Assembly (NCBI GenBank): GCA_016931575.1
Contig: JAFGEO010000062.1
Coordinates: forward strand, 27,090-91,089
Direction: 5' to 3'
DNA length: 64,000 bases
DNA from: Bacteroidales bacterium
GTDB taxonomy: Bacteria; Bacteroidota; Bacteroidia; Bacteroidales; UBA10428
The notes beneath the pieces were generated by a model that ran no database searches, was not told where the DNA came from, and worked only from the letters and a program-made list of their open reading frames with translations. Each line of letters starts with the position of its first letter. The first letter of the stretch is position 1. Below, one piece after another: positions 55,413 through 64,000 of this stretch. The position numbers and the translations under genes are program-made.

Positions 55413-55794
55413 TTGTATAAAATTTAATTTTTAAATTTCATCAAACGCCCACGAAAATTCAGGTGTACCCAAGTCTTGGTCACGCGAAATCGTAATCGTT
55501 TTGTTCCTGTAAAGACAGGTGTTTAGTTAGCAGTTTAACGTAAATATTTCAAATTGGTTATCGAATTTAGTGTGTTTTGTGGTGTGTAGCAATGAATATT
55601 TTATGAAATATGCATAGAAATATGTGTAAAGGTTATTTTAGTAGGCGGAGGGATATATTTAACACAATAATAATGGATGGATTGGCGCTGATTTTCTGTA
55701 ATTGAAAAGGGGCATGACATTCACATTCAAATGGCATACCCCTTTATAGTTGTCCCGGCAACTGGCAGGATAGGGATAAAATTCCTGCTATTTC
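55413..55794. other. 382-bp intergenic region
   Basis: This A/T-rich spacer lies between the start of the LamG protein gene and the stop of the POT transporter gene. It holds a small hairpin (CCTGT-AAAG-ACAGG, 55506-55519) in the presumed leader of the LamG gene and the transporter terminator at 55705-55746. No exact TAnnTTTG box was found on the minus strand here. Confidence 0.4.
55705..55746 (-). terminator. Probable intrinsic terminator of the POT transporter gene
   Basis: An AAAGGGG-containing stem (AAAAGGGGCATG at 55705-55716 with CATACCCCTTTA at 55735-55746, one mismatch) lies about 49 bp after the stop. The minus-strand reading has only a short T run after it, so the call is moderate. 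Confidence 0.5.
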
Positions 55795-57717
55795 CTACTT
55801 TATGCCGTGCATCAGTTTCTTTAGTGGGTTACTGGTTGCAGCAATAATCAATGCAAATACCAGCAGGATCAGGCCGATCTTGGTAAATACATCGACATAC
55901 TTATCCAGCTGGGCGGCTTGCACCTTGCTCTTTTGCATTTCGAGGCCGCTTTCCAGTAACAGGCTGTCCGAATGTTCAAGCTTTTCTATACCGCCCCGGA
56001 AATAATTCCAGTCTTCCATGCTGATACCGGCGTTATCTTTGGCTTTGTTGTCAGCTATGGCGATGGCTTTATATCGGGCACCCAAATCATTCCAGTCTTC
56101 CCTCTGCAACCATTCCTTAACATTTTTAAAGGTATCCAGTCCGGCCTGCCGCTTGCTGAGCCATACATTCATAGTTTGGTTGCTGTCAAGCGATTCCCTC
56201 AGAATTACCCAATCCAGGATGTCAAGGTATTTTTCATAGGAAATATTCTGAGAGATATCATTGCCTTCCGGTTCTCCTTCGTGCAGGGGTTTCCACTTTT
56301 CAAAGTCGGCGGTCCTTCCGTCCATTTCAAAGGCTTCTTCCACGGTTGTTTTAATGGTAAATTCACTCTTGTCATATTCGGTAACTTCACCTTCAGCTCC
56401 GGTTAAGGTGGCGATCTTACCCCCCAGGAAGTTGGCAATAGCAAAACTCAGGAACCAGGCACCCATAGCTGTTCCGGCCATTTTTTTCGGGGATAGTTTG
56501 GTAACCATGGATAATCCGATCGGGGAAAGGAAAAGTTCCCCGGTAGTATGCAGCATGTAAAGAAATACCAGCGTCAGCATGGGAACCAGACTGTTCTCAG
56601 CGAATTGGTATCCAATGTAGGTGATAAGGAATCCCAGTCCCAACTGAAAAATACCGAAGGAAAATTTCATAGGAATATTGGGGTTCCGGTTGATCTTCGA
56701 CAGTCTGATCCACATCATGGAAAACAGCGATCCGAACACAATGATGAAAAAAGGATTAAAGAACTGCGTCATGGATGCGGGCATGGTCCAGTCAAAAATG
56801 CTACGGTCCACATTCCGGTCCGCAAATAGGGTCAGCGAAGTTCCGGCCTGCTCAAAACATGCCCAGAAAACGATATTGATGAGCATAAACATGATCAGGG
56901 CAATCATCCTGTCCTTCCAGATTTTGGTTCCCTCTCTTATGTCTTCCTTTATACCGGCGGAAACCAGCGAGTAGGCAACGATTATGAACAGCCCCAGGAA
57001 TATCCAGTTCAGAACGGAGTTATTCAGGATTAACAGGTAAAGAAGCGGGATAAGTAAAAGGGAAGCGACCATGATGATATGGGCCATCCTGAAACCCAGG
57101 ATTTTTTTCTTTCCCTCTTCGGGAAGGTCAACACCTGGTGCGACAGAGTAATTCTTTCGTCCCGACCAGAAAATAGAGATTCCTGCCAGCATACCCAGAC
57201 CAGCAAGACCGAAACCTTTTTCAAATCCATAAGTCTCACCGATATACGCCACTACCGTTGTCGCCAGCAAGGCCCCGACATTAATTCCAATATAAAATAT
57301 AGTGAAACCGGAGTCGCGCCGGTCATCATTGTCTGTATACAGCTTTCCGACTATGGTTGAGATATTCGCCTTAAAATATCCGTTACCAATGATCAGGGCA
57401 CCCATACCGATAAGCAGGGAATTCTCTGTCCCCATCAGGATGGTGAACTCACCGATGGCCATCAGGATACCTCCCAGAATAACAGCGAAACGATACCCCA
57501 GAAACTTATCCGCCATCCGGCCGCCGAGGATAGGTGCTGCATAAACCAGACCCGTGTACGCCCCATATATCAATGCAGCCTGCGAGTCACCCTTAAGCAG
57601 CGATTTTACCAGGTAAAGAGTGAGCAGGGTGCGCATACCATAGTAGCAGAATCGCTCCCACATTTCTGAAAAAAAGAGGGTTGAAAGTCCTTTAGGATGG
57701 TTTCCGAATAATGCCAT
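55795..57717 (-). CDS. POT-family proton/oligopeptide transporter with C-terminal insert
   Basis: A 640-residue MFS transporter of the POT (PTR2) family. The proton-coupling motif is ExxERFxYY (EMWERFCYYGMR, about 18-29). FTIFYIGINVGALLATTV is the PTR2 signature, and about 12 helices follow. It is longer than typical bacterial POTs (about 450-500) because of a soluble insert of about 150 residues (about 445-605) before the last helix. The family imports di- and tripeptides into the cytoplasm. The insert has Glu/Lys-rich helices and no recognised domain. It lies next to the Nnr gene, divergent from it. Confidence 0.9.
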   Translation of the reverse strand: MALFGNHPKGLSTLFFSEMWERFCYYGMRTLLTLYLVKSLLKGDSQAALIYGAYTGLVYAAPILGGRMADKFLGYRFAVILGGILMAIGEFTILMGTENSLLIGMGALIIGNGYFKANISTIVGKLYTDNDDRRDSGFTIFYIGINVGALLATTVVAYIGETYGFEKGFGLAGLGMLAGISIFWSGRKNYSVAPGVDLPEEGKKKILGFRMAHIIMVASLLLIPLLYLLILNNSVLNWIFLGLFIIVAYSLVSAGIKEDIREGTKIWKDRMIALIMFMLINIVFWACFEQAGTSLTLFADRNVDRSIFDWTMPASMTQFFNPFFIIVFGSLFSMMWIRLSKINRNPNIPMKFSFGIFQLGLGFLITYIGYQFAENSLVPMLTLVFLYMLHTTGELFLSPIGLSMVTKLSPKKMAGTAMGAWFLSFAIANFLGGKIATLTGAEGEVTEYDKSEFTIKTTVEEAFEMDGRTADFEKWKPLHEGEPEGNDISQNISYEKYLDILDWVILRESLDSNQTMNVWLSKRQAGLDTFKNVKEWLQREDWNDLGARYKAIAIADNKAKDNAGISMEDWNYFRGGIEKLEHSDSLLLESGLEMQKSKVQAAQLDKYVDVFTKIGLILLVFALIIAATSNPLKKLMHGIK

Positions 57718-57841
57718 AGTGTAATGAGTGTATGAATATAAAAATGAAATTCTTAATTAATGGTCTTCAATCACTAAGATGATTCGAACAAATATAGAAG
57801 AATTTTTAGATTCATCTGCTGTTAATAATCATTAGACGGAT

Positions 57842-57849
57842 TAAATTTG
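57842..57849 (+). promoter_or_regulatory. Candidate -7 box for the Nnr gene
   Basis: TAAATTTG fits TAnnTTTG and ends 8 bp before the ATG at 57858, so transcription would start almost at the start codon. An AGGAG lies 2 bases from the ATG, unusually close. A minus-strand TATATTTG at 57789-57796 may serve the transporter gene. Confidence 0.35.
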
Positions 57850-57857
57850 TAGGAGAA

Positions 57858-59378
57858 ATGAAGATCCTCACTGTAGATAAAATAAGGGAAGCTGATGCGT
57901 ATACCATCGAGCATGAGCCTGTTTCGTCGATTGATCTGATGGAAAGGGCAGCGCGTCAGTTGCTTAAGTGGATTACGGATCGTTACTCCATGAGCGACCC
58001 GGTCATAATTTTTGTGGGTCCCGGCAATAATGGGGGCGACGGATGGGCCCTGGCACGCCTCCTGTGTGAAAACTATTTCAGGAAAATCTCGGTCTATCTG
58101 TTAGCGATCAGCGAGAAGCTCTCTCCCGATTCCATGGTCAACCGCGAACGGCTTGCCGCTTATCCGGAGGTACAATTCAGGGAGATCAGCAGCAGGAATG
58201 ACTTTCCCGGGATCGGCCCCGGAGATGTAATTATCGATGCGCTTTTTGGTTCGGGTCTATCCCGGCCTCTTTCAGGTCTGGCTGCAGAACTGGTCAGCTA
58301 TATTAACGGGCAGGAGCATAAAGCTGTCGTGTCGGTTGATATTCCCAGCGGATTATCCGGTGATGGTGCTTCACTCCAGCATGAGGATGTAATTATCAGG
58401 GCAGACTATACCCTGAGTTTCCAGTTTCCAAAGCTCGCATTCATGGTCCCTGAGAATGATGCCTTCGTGGGCGAATGGCATATTTTACCGATAGCCCTGC
58501 ATCCGGATTTCATCGCGCGGGTTGAATCACCCTATTTTTATGTTCAGGAGCGACTGATCAGTGGGTTCATTCATCCCCGAAAGAAGTTTTCACACAAGGG
58601 GACTTATGGCCATGCGCTGCTGATTGCAGGAAGTTATGGAATGATGGGGGCTGCGGTATTAGCTGCCGGTGCGGCGATACGTTCCGGACCGGGTCTGCTG
58701 ACCACACACGTTCCCAGGCTCGGGGTCGCGATCCTGCAGGCATCGGTTCCGGAGTCACTCATTACCATTGATGAATCGGACCTGATATTTACCGAACATC
58801 CTGATCTTTCAGGATATTCAGCTATAGGTATTGGACCGGGAATCAATCAGAAATCTAACACGAAGCAGGGGCTCCAGTTCCTGCTGGAATCTGTCGGCGT
58901 TCCCCTGATCATTGATGCTGACGGCTTAAACCTCCTCGCACAGCTGGATAACTGGCAGGAAAAACTGCCGGAAAACTGTGTACTGACCCCCCATCCGAAA
59001 GAATTTGAGCGGCTTTTTGGCAGGTTTCCGGATAGCTTCACCCGACTTGAGGCCCAGCGGACTTTTTCTCAGGAGCATAAAGCTGTGGTGGTCCTGAAAG
59101 GTGCCCATACCTGCATCACTACTCCTGAGGGCAGGGTGTGGTTCAACTCAACCGGCAATCCGGGCATGGCCAAAGGTGGATCAGGGGATGTGCTTACCGG
59201 GATTATCCTGGGATTGCTTGCCCAGGGGTATCCGATAAGCGAAGCGACGATCACCGGCGTATACATCCATGGGCTGGCAGGGGACCTTGCAGCCGAATCC
59301 ACCGGCCTGACTAGTCTGTTGCCTTCCGACCTTATCGCCCATATCGGAAAGGCATTTTGTAAATTTGAAAGAAGATAA
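57858..59378 (+). CDS. nnr: Bifunctional NAD(P)H-hydrate epimerase/ADP-dependent dehydratase
   Basis: A 506-residue two-domain repair enzyme. The N-terminal YjeF_N epimerase (about 1-215) has FVGPGNNGGDGWALARLL and the nucleotide-site DALFGSGLSRPL. The C-terminal ADP-dependent dehydratase (about 225-505) has KGTYGHALLIAGSYGMMGAAVLAAGAAIRSGPG, LTPHPKEFERLFG and NPGMAKGGSGDVLTGII. It repairs hydrated NADH and NADPH in the cytoplasm, using ADP in the second step. The fused form is common in Bacteria. It is followed after 7 bp by the DUF4831 lipoprotein gene. Confidence 0.96.
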   Translation: MKILTVDKIREADAYTIEHEPVSSIDLMERAARQLLKWITDRYSMSDPVIIFVGPGNNGGDGWALARLLCENYFRKISVYLLAISEKLSPDSMVNRERLAAYPEVQFREISSRNDFPGIGPGDVIIDALFGSGLSRPLSGLAAELVSYINGQEHKAVVSVDIPSGLSGDGASLQHEDVIIRADYTLSFQFPKLAFMVPENDAFVGEWHILPIALHPDFIARVESPYFYVQERLISGFIHPRKKFSHKGTYGHALLIAGSYGMMGAAVLAAGAAIRSGPGLLTTHVPRLGVAILQASVPESLITIDESDLIFTEHPDLSGYSAIGIGPGINQKSNTKQGLQFLLESVGVPLIIDADGLNLLAQLDNWQEKLPENCVLTPHPKEFERLFGRFPDSFTRLEAQRTFSQEHKAVVVLKGAHTCITTPEGRVWFNSTGNPGMAKGGSGDVLTGIILGLLAQGYPISEATITGVYIHGLAGDLAAESTGLTSLLPSDLIAHIGKAFCKFERR

Positions 59379-59385
59379 TGATCCC

Positions 59386-60471
59386 ATGAAAAAAATAATT
59401 TACCTGATTATTCCCTTCCTGTTAGTTGCCTGTTCATCAGCGGAAAAAACAGTGGTGACCAACATCCAGGACCTGACACAGTATCCTGAAGGCAGCTCCC
59501 TGTATGCTTTGCCGCGAACACGCATTGCCGTTTCCCTGGAAGCGGTTTCCATGCGGACCCTTCCCGGGCCGTATTGCGAATTTGCTGAAGAATTCCTTGG
59601 AATTGAAGGAGCACCCCAGGAAGAGTCGATAAAATGGGAAATTAGCGGTGCTAAGGTTGGCGTGATCCTGGAGCCCGATCCGGAATACTATTATTGCATC
59701 GCCTCCGAAGATGGGAACCAGCTTATGGATCAACTCAGTAAACTCCGTGATGAGGGCTATGTGATGATGCCGGCTGATCTTGCAAGCATAGGTGATGAAT
59801 CCGTATCCGCAACAGCCTTGACCCCGAACGTTCACTACACCGATCTATCCGTAAAGCCTTATCTTGATGACGATGAAGAAGCCACCTCAAAGAAAACCAA
59901 AGCCAGGGTGCCTGTTGACCTGCCCGTGATCAGGGCAGGCGACGCCGGGGACAGCAAACGGGAAAAAGCATTTGAAGCGGCAAGTTTTATTATAAAGATC
60001 CGGAAAAGGCGGTTTAAACTGCTTGCCGGACAGTATGAGGTAGTCCCTGAGGGCAAAGCGTTGGAAGTCAGCGTACGCGAATTGAACAGACTGGAAGAGG
60101 AGTACCTGTCCCTTTTCGTTGGGAAGACCTATACGGATACCACTTCCCGGAATTTTTATTTCACGCCCGGATCAAACCCGGATATAGAACGAAAAGAGTT
60201 GTGCCGTTTTTCAGAAAAAAACGGATTTGAAAAAGGAGAAGGCAACGGGGGTCGCCCCGTGGTGCTCGATATGCGTGAGCTGAACTATACCTCCGCTTTC
60301 AGGCAAATTATGTTGCCCTATCATAATCCGGGATATGAGAACACCCTCTTATACCGCATCCCGGAAAAAGCATCCATACGAATTCTTGAAGGCAGCGCCG
60401 TAATCTTTAAAGGGGAGGTGCCTGTTTATCAGTATGGCGTGGTAGTGCCCCTGGGTATAGGGGGGAAATGA
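59386..60471 (+). CDS. DUF4831-family lipoprotein
   Basis: The ATG at 59386 (361 residues) is used because it starts a lipoprotein signal, MKKIIYLIIPFLLVAC, with Cys at 16. An earlier ATG overlaps the Nnr gene. The following sequence (EGSSLYALPRTRIAVSLEAVSM, then LPGPYCEFAEEFLGI) matches DUF4831, a Bacteroidota lipoprotein family of unknown function, typically about 350 residues. The protein is rich in acidic residues near the centre (DDDEEATSKK). Membership of the same operon as Nnr is likely but may reflect position only. Confidence 0.85.
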   Translation: MKKIIYLIIPFLLVACSSAEKTVVTNIQDLTQYPEGSSLYALPRTRIAVSLEAVSMRTLPGPYCEFAEEFLGIEGAPQEESIKWEISGAKVGVILEPDPEYYYCIASEDGNQLMDQLSKLRDEGYVMMPADLASIGDESVSATALTPNVHYTDLSVKPYLDDDEEATSKKTKARVPVDLPVIRAGDAGDSKREKAFEAASFIIKIRKRRFKLLAGQYEVVPEGKALEVSVRELNRLEEEYLSLFVGKTYTDTTSRNFYFTPGSNPDIERKELCRFSEKNGFEKGEGNGGRPVVLDMRELNYTSAFRQIMLPYHNPGYENTLLYRIPEKASIRILEGSAVIFKGEVPVYQYGVVVPLGIGGK

Positions 60472-60667
60472 TACTGTTTAGAAGTGCTTCCTGAGCATAA
60501 TTGCCATGGTACAAACTAACGATGGTTTATGTGTAGTTGGGCTTACCGACCTGAAATACCAGCGGTTTTCAACTAAGCAGAAACTAGTAAGTTGCAACTT
60601 TTAAACCACCTGCTCAGGCAGTAGGATCGGCACCTGGCATATCCAAAATCTCACCCTCTGGCTAAGG

Positions 60668-61027
60668 CTATTTTACCAGCCATTCCTGGGCCGATTCCAT
60701 ATCGGCAAATACCTTGATATTCATTCCTGTCAGGGCACTGAGTACATTCAGCAGGACTTTTTGTGCAGCATTAGGCCCGACGACAGCCAGTTTCTTAATA
60801 TAAGGTTTGATCTCATTAGCACCTTTTTTAATATGGTCCTTGACATGTGGGACCAGGATGGTATTGGAATTATCTACCAGGTAGAGGATATCCTTTTTCC
60901 CTGAATCCAGGACTGTTTTCACAGCTATATCGCTGTTTTTAATGATGCTGTCATCCCTTAAACCACTACGGTCATTGAAGAGGATTTCTTTGCCATTGTA
61001 TTGCAGCCATTCGATTTTACCGGCCAT
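60668..61027 (-). CDS. SpoIIAA-like (STAS-type) small protein
   Basis: A 119-residue soluble protein with alternating strands and helices. The pattern IEWLQYNGKEILFNDRSGL, then KDILYLVDNSNTI, then KKLAVVGPNAAQKVLLNVLSALTGMNIKVFADMESAQEWL, matches SpoIIAA/STAS-like proteins. That fold usually serves in protein-protein regulation. No conserved phospho-Ser site is identified. The stop is about 200 bp from the converging DUF4831 gene. The role is unknown. Confidence 0.7.
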   Translation of the reverse strand: MAGKIEWLQYNGKEILFNDRSGLRDDSIIKNSDIAVKTVLDSGKKDILYLVDNSNTILVPHVKDHIKKGANEIKPYIKKLAVVGPNAAQKVLLNVLSALTGMNIKVFADMESAQEWLVK

Positions 61028-61352
61028 AATTTCTTTTTTTTGTTACTGTATTTCTGCACCCATGGAAGATACTGCTTATTAGCGCTCTGCCGGTGCTTTT
61101 TCGAAAACCACCTGAGAAAAGCCCTAACCTTAAGTATTTCAGGCGGTTTACTGCACATTTAAACGGAGGGTCCGGGATTTGGTTACTTATTTCCAATGAT
61201 TTGTCAAACCGCACAGAATCCCTGTCAATGCATTACCATCGTTTATAAAAGGAATATGGGAATTATGCCCAATGCTTGCTACATTTGTGAACTGTGCATA
61301 TTTTTAAATGCCGACAGTAGCGCAAAAAATATTTATTCAAAACAGTCAGACT
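61028..61352. other. 325-bp divergent intergenic region
   Basis: It lies between the SpoIIAA-like gene and the C25 protease gene, which are transcribed away from each other. A TACATTTG at 61280-61287 fits the -7 consensus on the plus strand, 65 bp before the protease start, but lacks a -33 box. Nothing else is recognised. Confidence 0.4.
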
Positions 61353-64000
61353 ATGAGGTTTCCTGCTTTCAGACTCATTATTATCCTTGGTTTACTGCTT
61401 CTTTCCCTGCAGGTCATTGGACAGATACCCCAAAAATCGTATCGTATTGTCGGCACTGGTATCGAGAAAGTGGATGCATCGGATATGCCAGGACGTCAGA
61501 TAAAAAGGGAATCAACCGAGGTACTCGAACTGGAATATGCTTTTAAGGACTTTACGATTTTTGAAATGCCAGGTACGGAAGAGTCTTATCAGCTGCTTCG
61601 TATCGAAGGTTTTGGTCTTAGCGACAAGGTGGGTAGCCCTGCTGTCCCCATGAAAACTGAAAAAATAGTCATTCCTGAGGGTAGGGAAGCCCGTGTCAGC
61701 ATTGAGCGGGGGGAGTATATCGAAGTAGAAGGTATAAATCTTTATCCTTCCCAGCAGCAGGCTTATGACGGGCTGGATAAGGTAGCCCCTTTTACCCGTG
61801 ATATTGCATCCTATTCCATCAACGCCTTCCGTCCGTTCAGACTGGCTGAACTTGATAATGAACAGACATTCAGGGGCGTGCGGGTAGCCTATCTGCAGAT
61901 CAGGCCGGTTCAGTATAATCCCGTGAATCATACCATCAGGATATACAAGGACCTGAAAGTGACCGTGGAATTTGTAAACGCCTCGAGGACATCGGATGAA
62001 TCATCCAGGCTAATGGAATCCTCAGCCTACGACATATTAAACAATACGGTCCTTAATAAGAAAACCCTTACCGAAAAGATACTTACTGAAAAATCGGCCA
62101 CAGGTGTAACACCCAAGGGTTACCTGATCCTGACTGTGCCTGAATTTGAAGCTGCCGCCGACAGCCTGGCGAACTGGAAGAGGCAGATGGGGTATTACGT
62201 CGAAGTTCATTCCCAGAGCGGCTGGACGGTTTCAAGTGTGAAAACACTGGTTGCCAGCATTTATAATGGCTCCTCCTACGATTTTGAATACCTCCTGCTT
62301 TTAGGTGACCACCAGCATATCCCGGATTATTACATGTTGATGTATGACGGGGATAATCCGTGGCATATTTACAGTACAAACTATTATGCCTGTATGGATG
62401 GAAGCTCTGACTATACGCCGGAGATGGCGCACGGCAGGATGACGGTTAACTCCGCAGAACAGGCTATGCTGGTGGTGAATAAGGTGATCAATTATGAGAA
62501 GAATCCACCTGCCGACCCCGATTTTTACACTAAGGGATTGCATGCTGGATATTTCCAGGATTCTACATTTGACGGCACCTCAGATTACCGGTATTGCAGG
62601 ACATCTATCGAGATGTATGACTATATGACCGCCCGGGGGTTCAATTCTGATCTGATACTTTACGCCGAACCGGCTTCCACCCCAATGTATTTTAACCCCT
62701 ATTTTTCCGGTGTGACAGCAGTTCCTCCCCAATACCTTCGTTCCAATGGGTACCCTTGGGACGGAAATAAAGACGATATACTTGCAGCCTGGAACGAAGG
62801 AAGGCTTTATGCCTTCCATAGGGATCATGGACTTCGTGACCAATGGATGGCACCCTACTTTCATCTGAGTCATATGGATCAATTAAATAATGGGGATAAA
62901 TTGCCTATCGTTTTCAGCGTTAACTGTGGTACTGGTAAATTTGATATGCCCGAGCCTACCATGGGTTTTGCTGAAAAGCTGCAGCGTCTTCCCAATGCAG
63001 GAGCGGTTGGTATCATTGCGGCTACGGCAGAAACTAAAAGTGGCTTCAACGATGGGCTGATCATTGGTTTAATGGATGCTATCTGGTCTGATCCGGGCAT
63101 CATCCCTGATTTGGGCATGGAAGGACAAAGTGAGCCGATAACCTCCCATGGTCCGATTTACACCATGGGTGACGTCTTGCTGCAGGGTCTCCTGAGAATG
63201 ACAGAAACGTACTCGACCAGCGGCTGGGCTGACAAACCGCAATATCACCTCTACCATTATTTTGGAGATCCTGCCATGCAGGTATGGACAGCTGCCCCGG
63301 CACAAATGACCGCGGTACACTCCCCTGATTTTGAAGTGGGTGCCACATCTCTAAGTCTGAGCGGCATTAATGCTCAGAATGCAGTGGCCACGATTACCGT
63401 AGGTGATCAGTTGATCGCAAAGGCCATCATTACCAATGGCAGCGGGACACTTACTTTTCCTGCCCTGCAGGAGTCTGTTCACACTATCACGCTAACCATC
63501 AGCAAACATAATTTCAGGCCCTATATCGCAAAACTGAATGCTATGACTTCCCCGGTACCGGATTTTGAGGCTGATGTCTTTGAGATCTGTGTCGGCGACG
63601 TAGTTCAGTTTACCGACCTTTCAGAAGGTTCTGTTACAAGCTGGGTCTGGGATACTGACCCTTCAGGCGGAACTTTTGTCGAGGGGACCAGCAGCAGTTC
63701 ACAAAATCCCAGGATCAGGTTTGATAATCCGGGATCCTATTCTGTATCACTAACAGCTGGTAATCCTAACGGATCGGAAACGGAGACAAAGGTTGATTAT
63801 ATCCAGGCATATGCCATTCCGGATGCTCCGGATGCAGCCGGCGATTCACGTTGCTCATACGAGGATATTCCCGAACTCTCTGCCAGCGGATCCGGCATTA
63901 AATGGTATGCCGATGAAGAGCTGGGAACGCTACTTTATGAAGGTAGTAATTTTACCCCTGAGGCCGCAGCAGTGGGCACAATCAGTCTGTATGTCACTCA
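61353..64000 (+). CDS. Gingipain-type C25 cysteine protease, secreted (partial)
   Basis: The frame is open from the ATG at 61353 to the window end (882 codons), so the C-terminus is missing. A signal peptide (about 1-24, ending QVIGQ) precedes a propeptide-like region (about 25-250). The C25 domain (about 255-645) carries the catalytic His in FHRDHG (H492) and Cys in FSVNCGTGKFD (C525), 33 residues apart as are H211 and C244 of gingipain RgpB. It continues into an Ig-like segment (about 650-735) and a PKD domain (about 735-820). A T9SS signal is likely at the missing end. It is probably an extracellular or surface protease. Confidence 0.88.
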   Translation, partial: MRFPAFRLIIILGLLLLSLQVIGQIPQKSYRIVGTGIEKVDASDMPGRQIKRESTEVLELEYAFKDFTIFEMPGTEESYQLLRIEGFGLSDKVGSPAVPMKTEKIVIPEGREARVSIERGEYIEVEGINLYPSQQQAYDGLDKVAPFTRDIASYSINAFRPFRLAELDNEQTFRGVRVAYLQIRPVQYNPVNHTIRIYKDLKVTVEFVNASRTSDESSRLMESSAYDILNNTVLNKKTLTEKILTEKSATGVTPKGYLILTVPEFEAAADSLANWKRQMGYYVEVHSQSGWTVSSVKTLVASIYNGSSYDFEYLLLLGDHQHIPDYYMLMYDGDNPWHIYSTNYYACMDGSSDYTPEMAHGRMTVNSAEQAMLVVNKVINYEKNPPADPDFYTKGLHAGYFQDSTFDGTSDYRYCRTSIEMYDYMTARGFNSDLILYAEPASTPMYFNPYFSGVTAVPPQYLRSNGYPWDGNKDDILAAWNEGRLYAFHRDHGLRDQWMAPYFHLSHMDQLNNGDKLPIVFSVNCGTGKFDMPEPTMGFAEKLQRLPNAGAVGIIAATAETKSGFNDGLIIGLMDAIWSDPGIIPDLGMEGQSEPITSHGPIYTMGDVLLQGLLRMTETYSTSGWADKPQYHLYHYFGDPAMQVWTAAPAQMTAVHSPDFEVGATSLSLSGINAQNAVATITVGDQLIAKAIITNGSGTLTFPALQESVHTITLTISKHNFRPYIAKLNAMTSPVPDFEADVFEICVGDVVQFTDLSEGSVTSWVWDTDPSGGTFVEGTSSSSQNPRIRFDNPGSYSVSLTAGNPNGSETETKVDYIQAYAIPDAPDAAGDSRCSYEDIPELSASGSGIKWYADEELGTLLYEGSNFTPEAAAVGTISLYVT

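Overview
The window is a chromosomal segment of a Bacteroidota bacterium, most likely a Bacteroidales or Marinilabiliales relative. Seven proteins end in a complete type IX secretion (T9SS) type-A sorting domain and an eighth is cut off by the window end. Other Bacteroidota hallmarks are a DUF4831 lipoprotein, promoter-like TAnnTTTG boxes and the near absence of Shine-Dalgarno sites. No tRNA, rRNA, CRISPR array, insertion sequence or prophage gene was seen.

Layout. 1-10280 is mostly housekeeping: a beta-lactamase-fold lipoprotein cut by the left edge, an M23 peptidase, an NAD-dependent epimerase paired with an AGE-family sugar epimerase, a large secreted CotH-type protein, a YtfJ/DUF2953 pair and a small phosphoesterase. 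10280-17100 holds an exopolysaccharide initiation and export operon (initiating sugar-phosphate transferase, Wza-like lipoprotein, Wzc-like tyrosine kinase) with its own promoter, possible operator and strong terminator, followed by a secreted FN3/LamG protein. 17100-17680 is non-coding and carries an octamer microsatellite. 17680-22480 holds glycosyltransferases and methyltransferases on both strands. 23050-31411 holds two tandem paralogous secreted proteins of about 1,340-1,360 residues, each with two beta-helix modules around paired cadherin-like domains. 31440-36000 holds three GT2 glycosyltransferases and a Wzx-like flippase. 36089-39124 is a secreted protein with an 18-serine linker. 39498-41606 holds a methyltransferase and a Wzy-like polymerase. 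41778-49880 is an eight-gene operon joining an MBOAT/SGNH/DUF418 acylation module to a nucleotide-sugar cassette (SDR, 3,5-epimerase, C-methyltransferase, cytidylyltransferase, PIG-L deacetylase). 50043-55412 holds two more T9SS cargo proteins. 55795-64000 returns to general functions: a POT peptide transporter, Nnr, the DUF4831 lipoprotein, a SpoIIAA-like protein and the 5' part of a gingipain-type C25 protease.

How it fits together (inference). The centre reads as a dispersed Wzx/Wzy-type surface-glycan locus. It has the initiating transferase, several glycosyltransferases, flippase, polymerase, Wza/Wzc export, methylation and O-acylation, and a likely 3-C-methyl or otherwise branched CDP-sugar. 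Seven T9SS cargo genes carry carbohydrate-binding, beta-helix, LamG, cadherin-like or esterase domains, and most lie between or beside the glycan blocks. A polysaccharide matrix or capsule assembled together with secreted proteins that bind or trim it is the most economical reading, but it is not proven by sequence alone. Two small candidates stand out for follow-up: an orphan intrinsic terminator at 39412-39442 that may end an unannotated small RNA, and the Ser-linker protein whose N-terminal domain I do not recognise.
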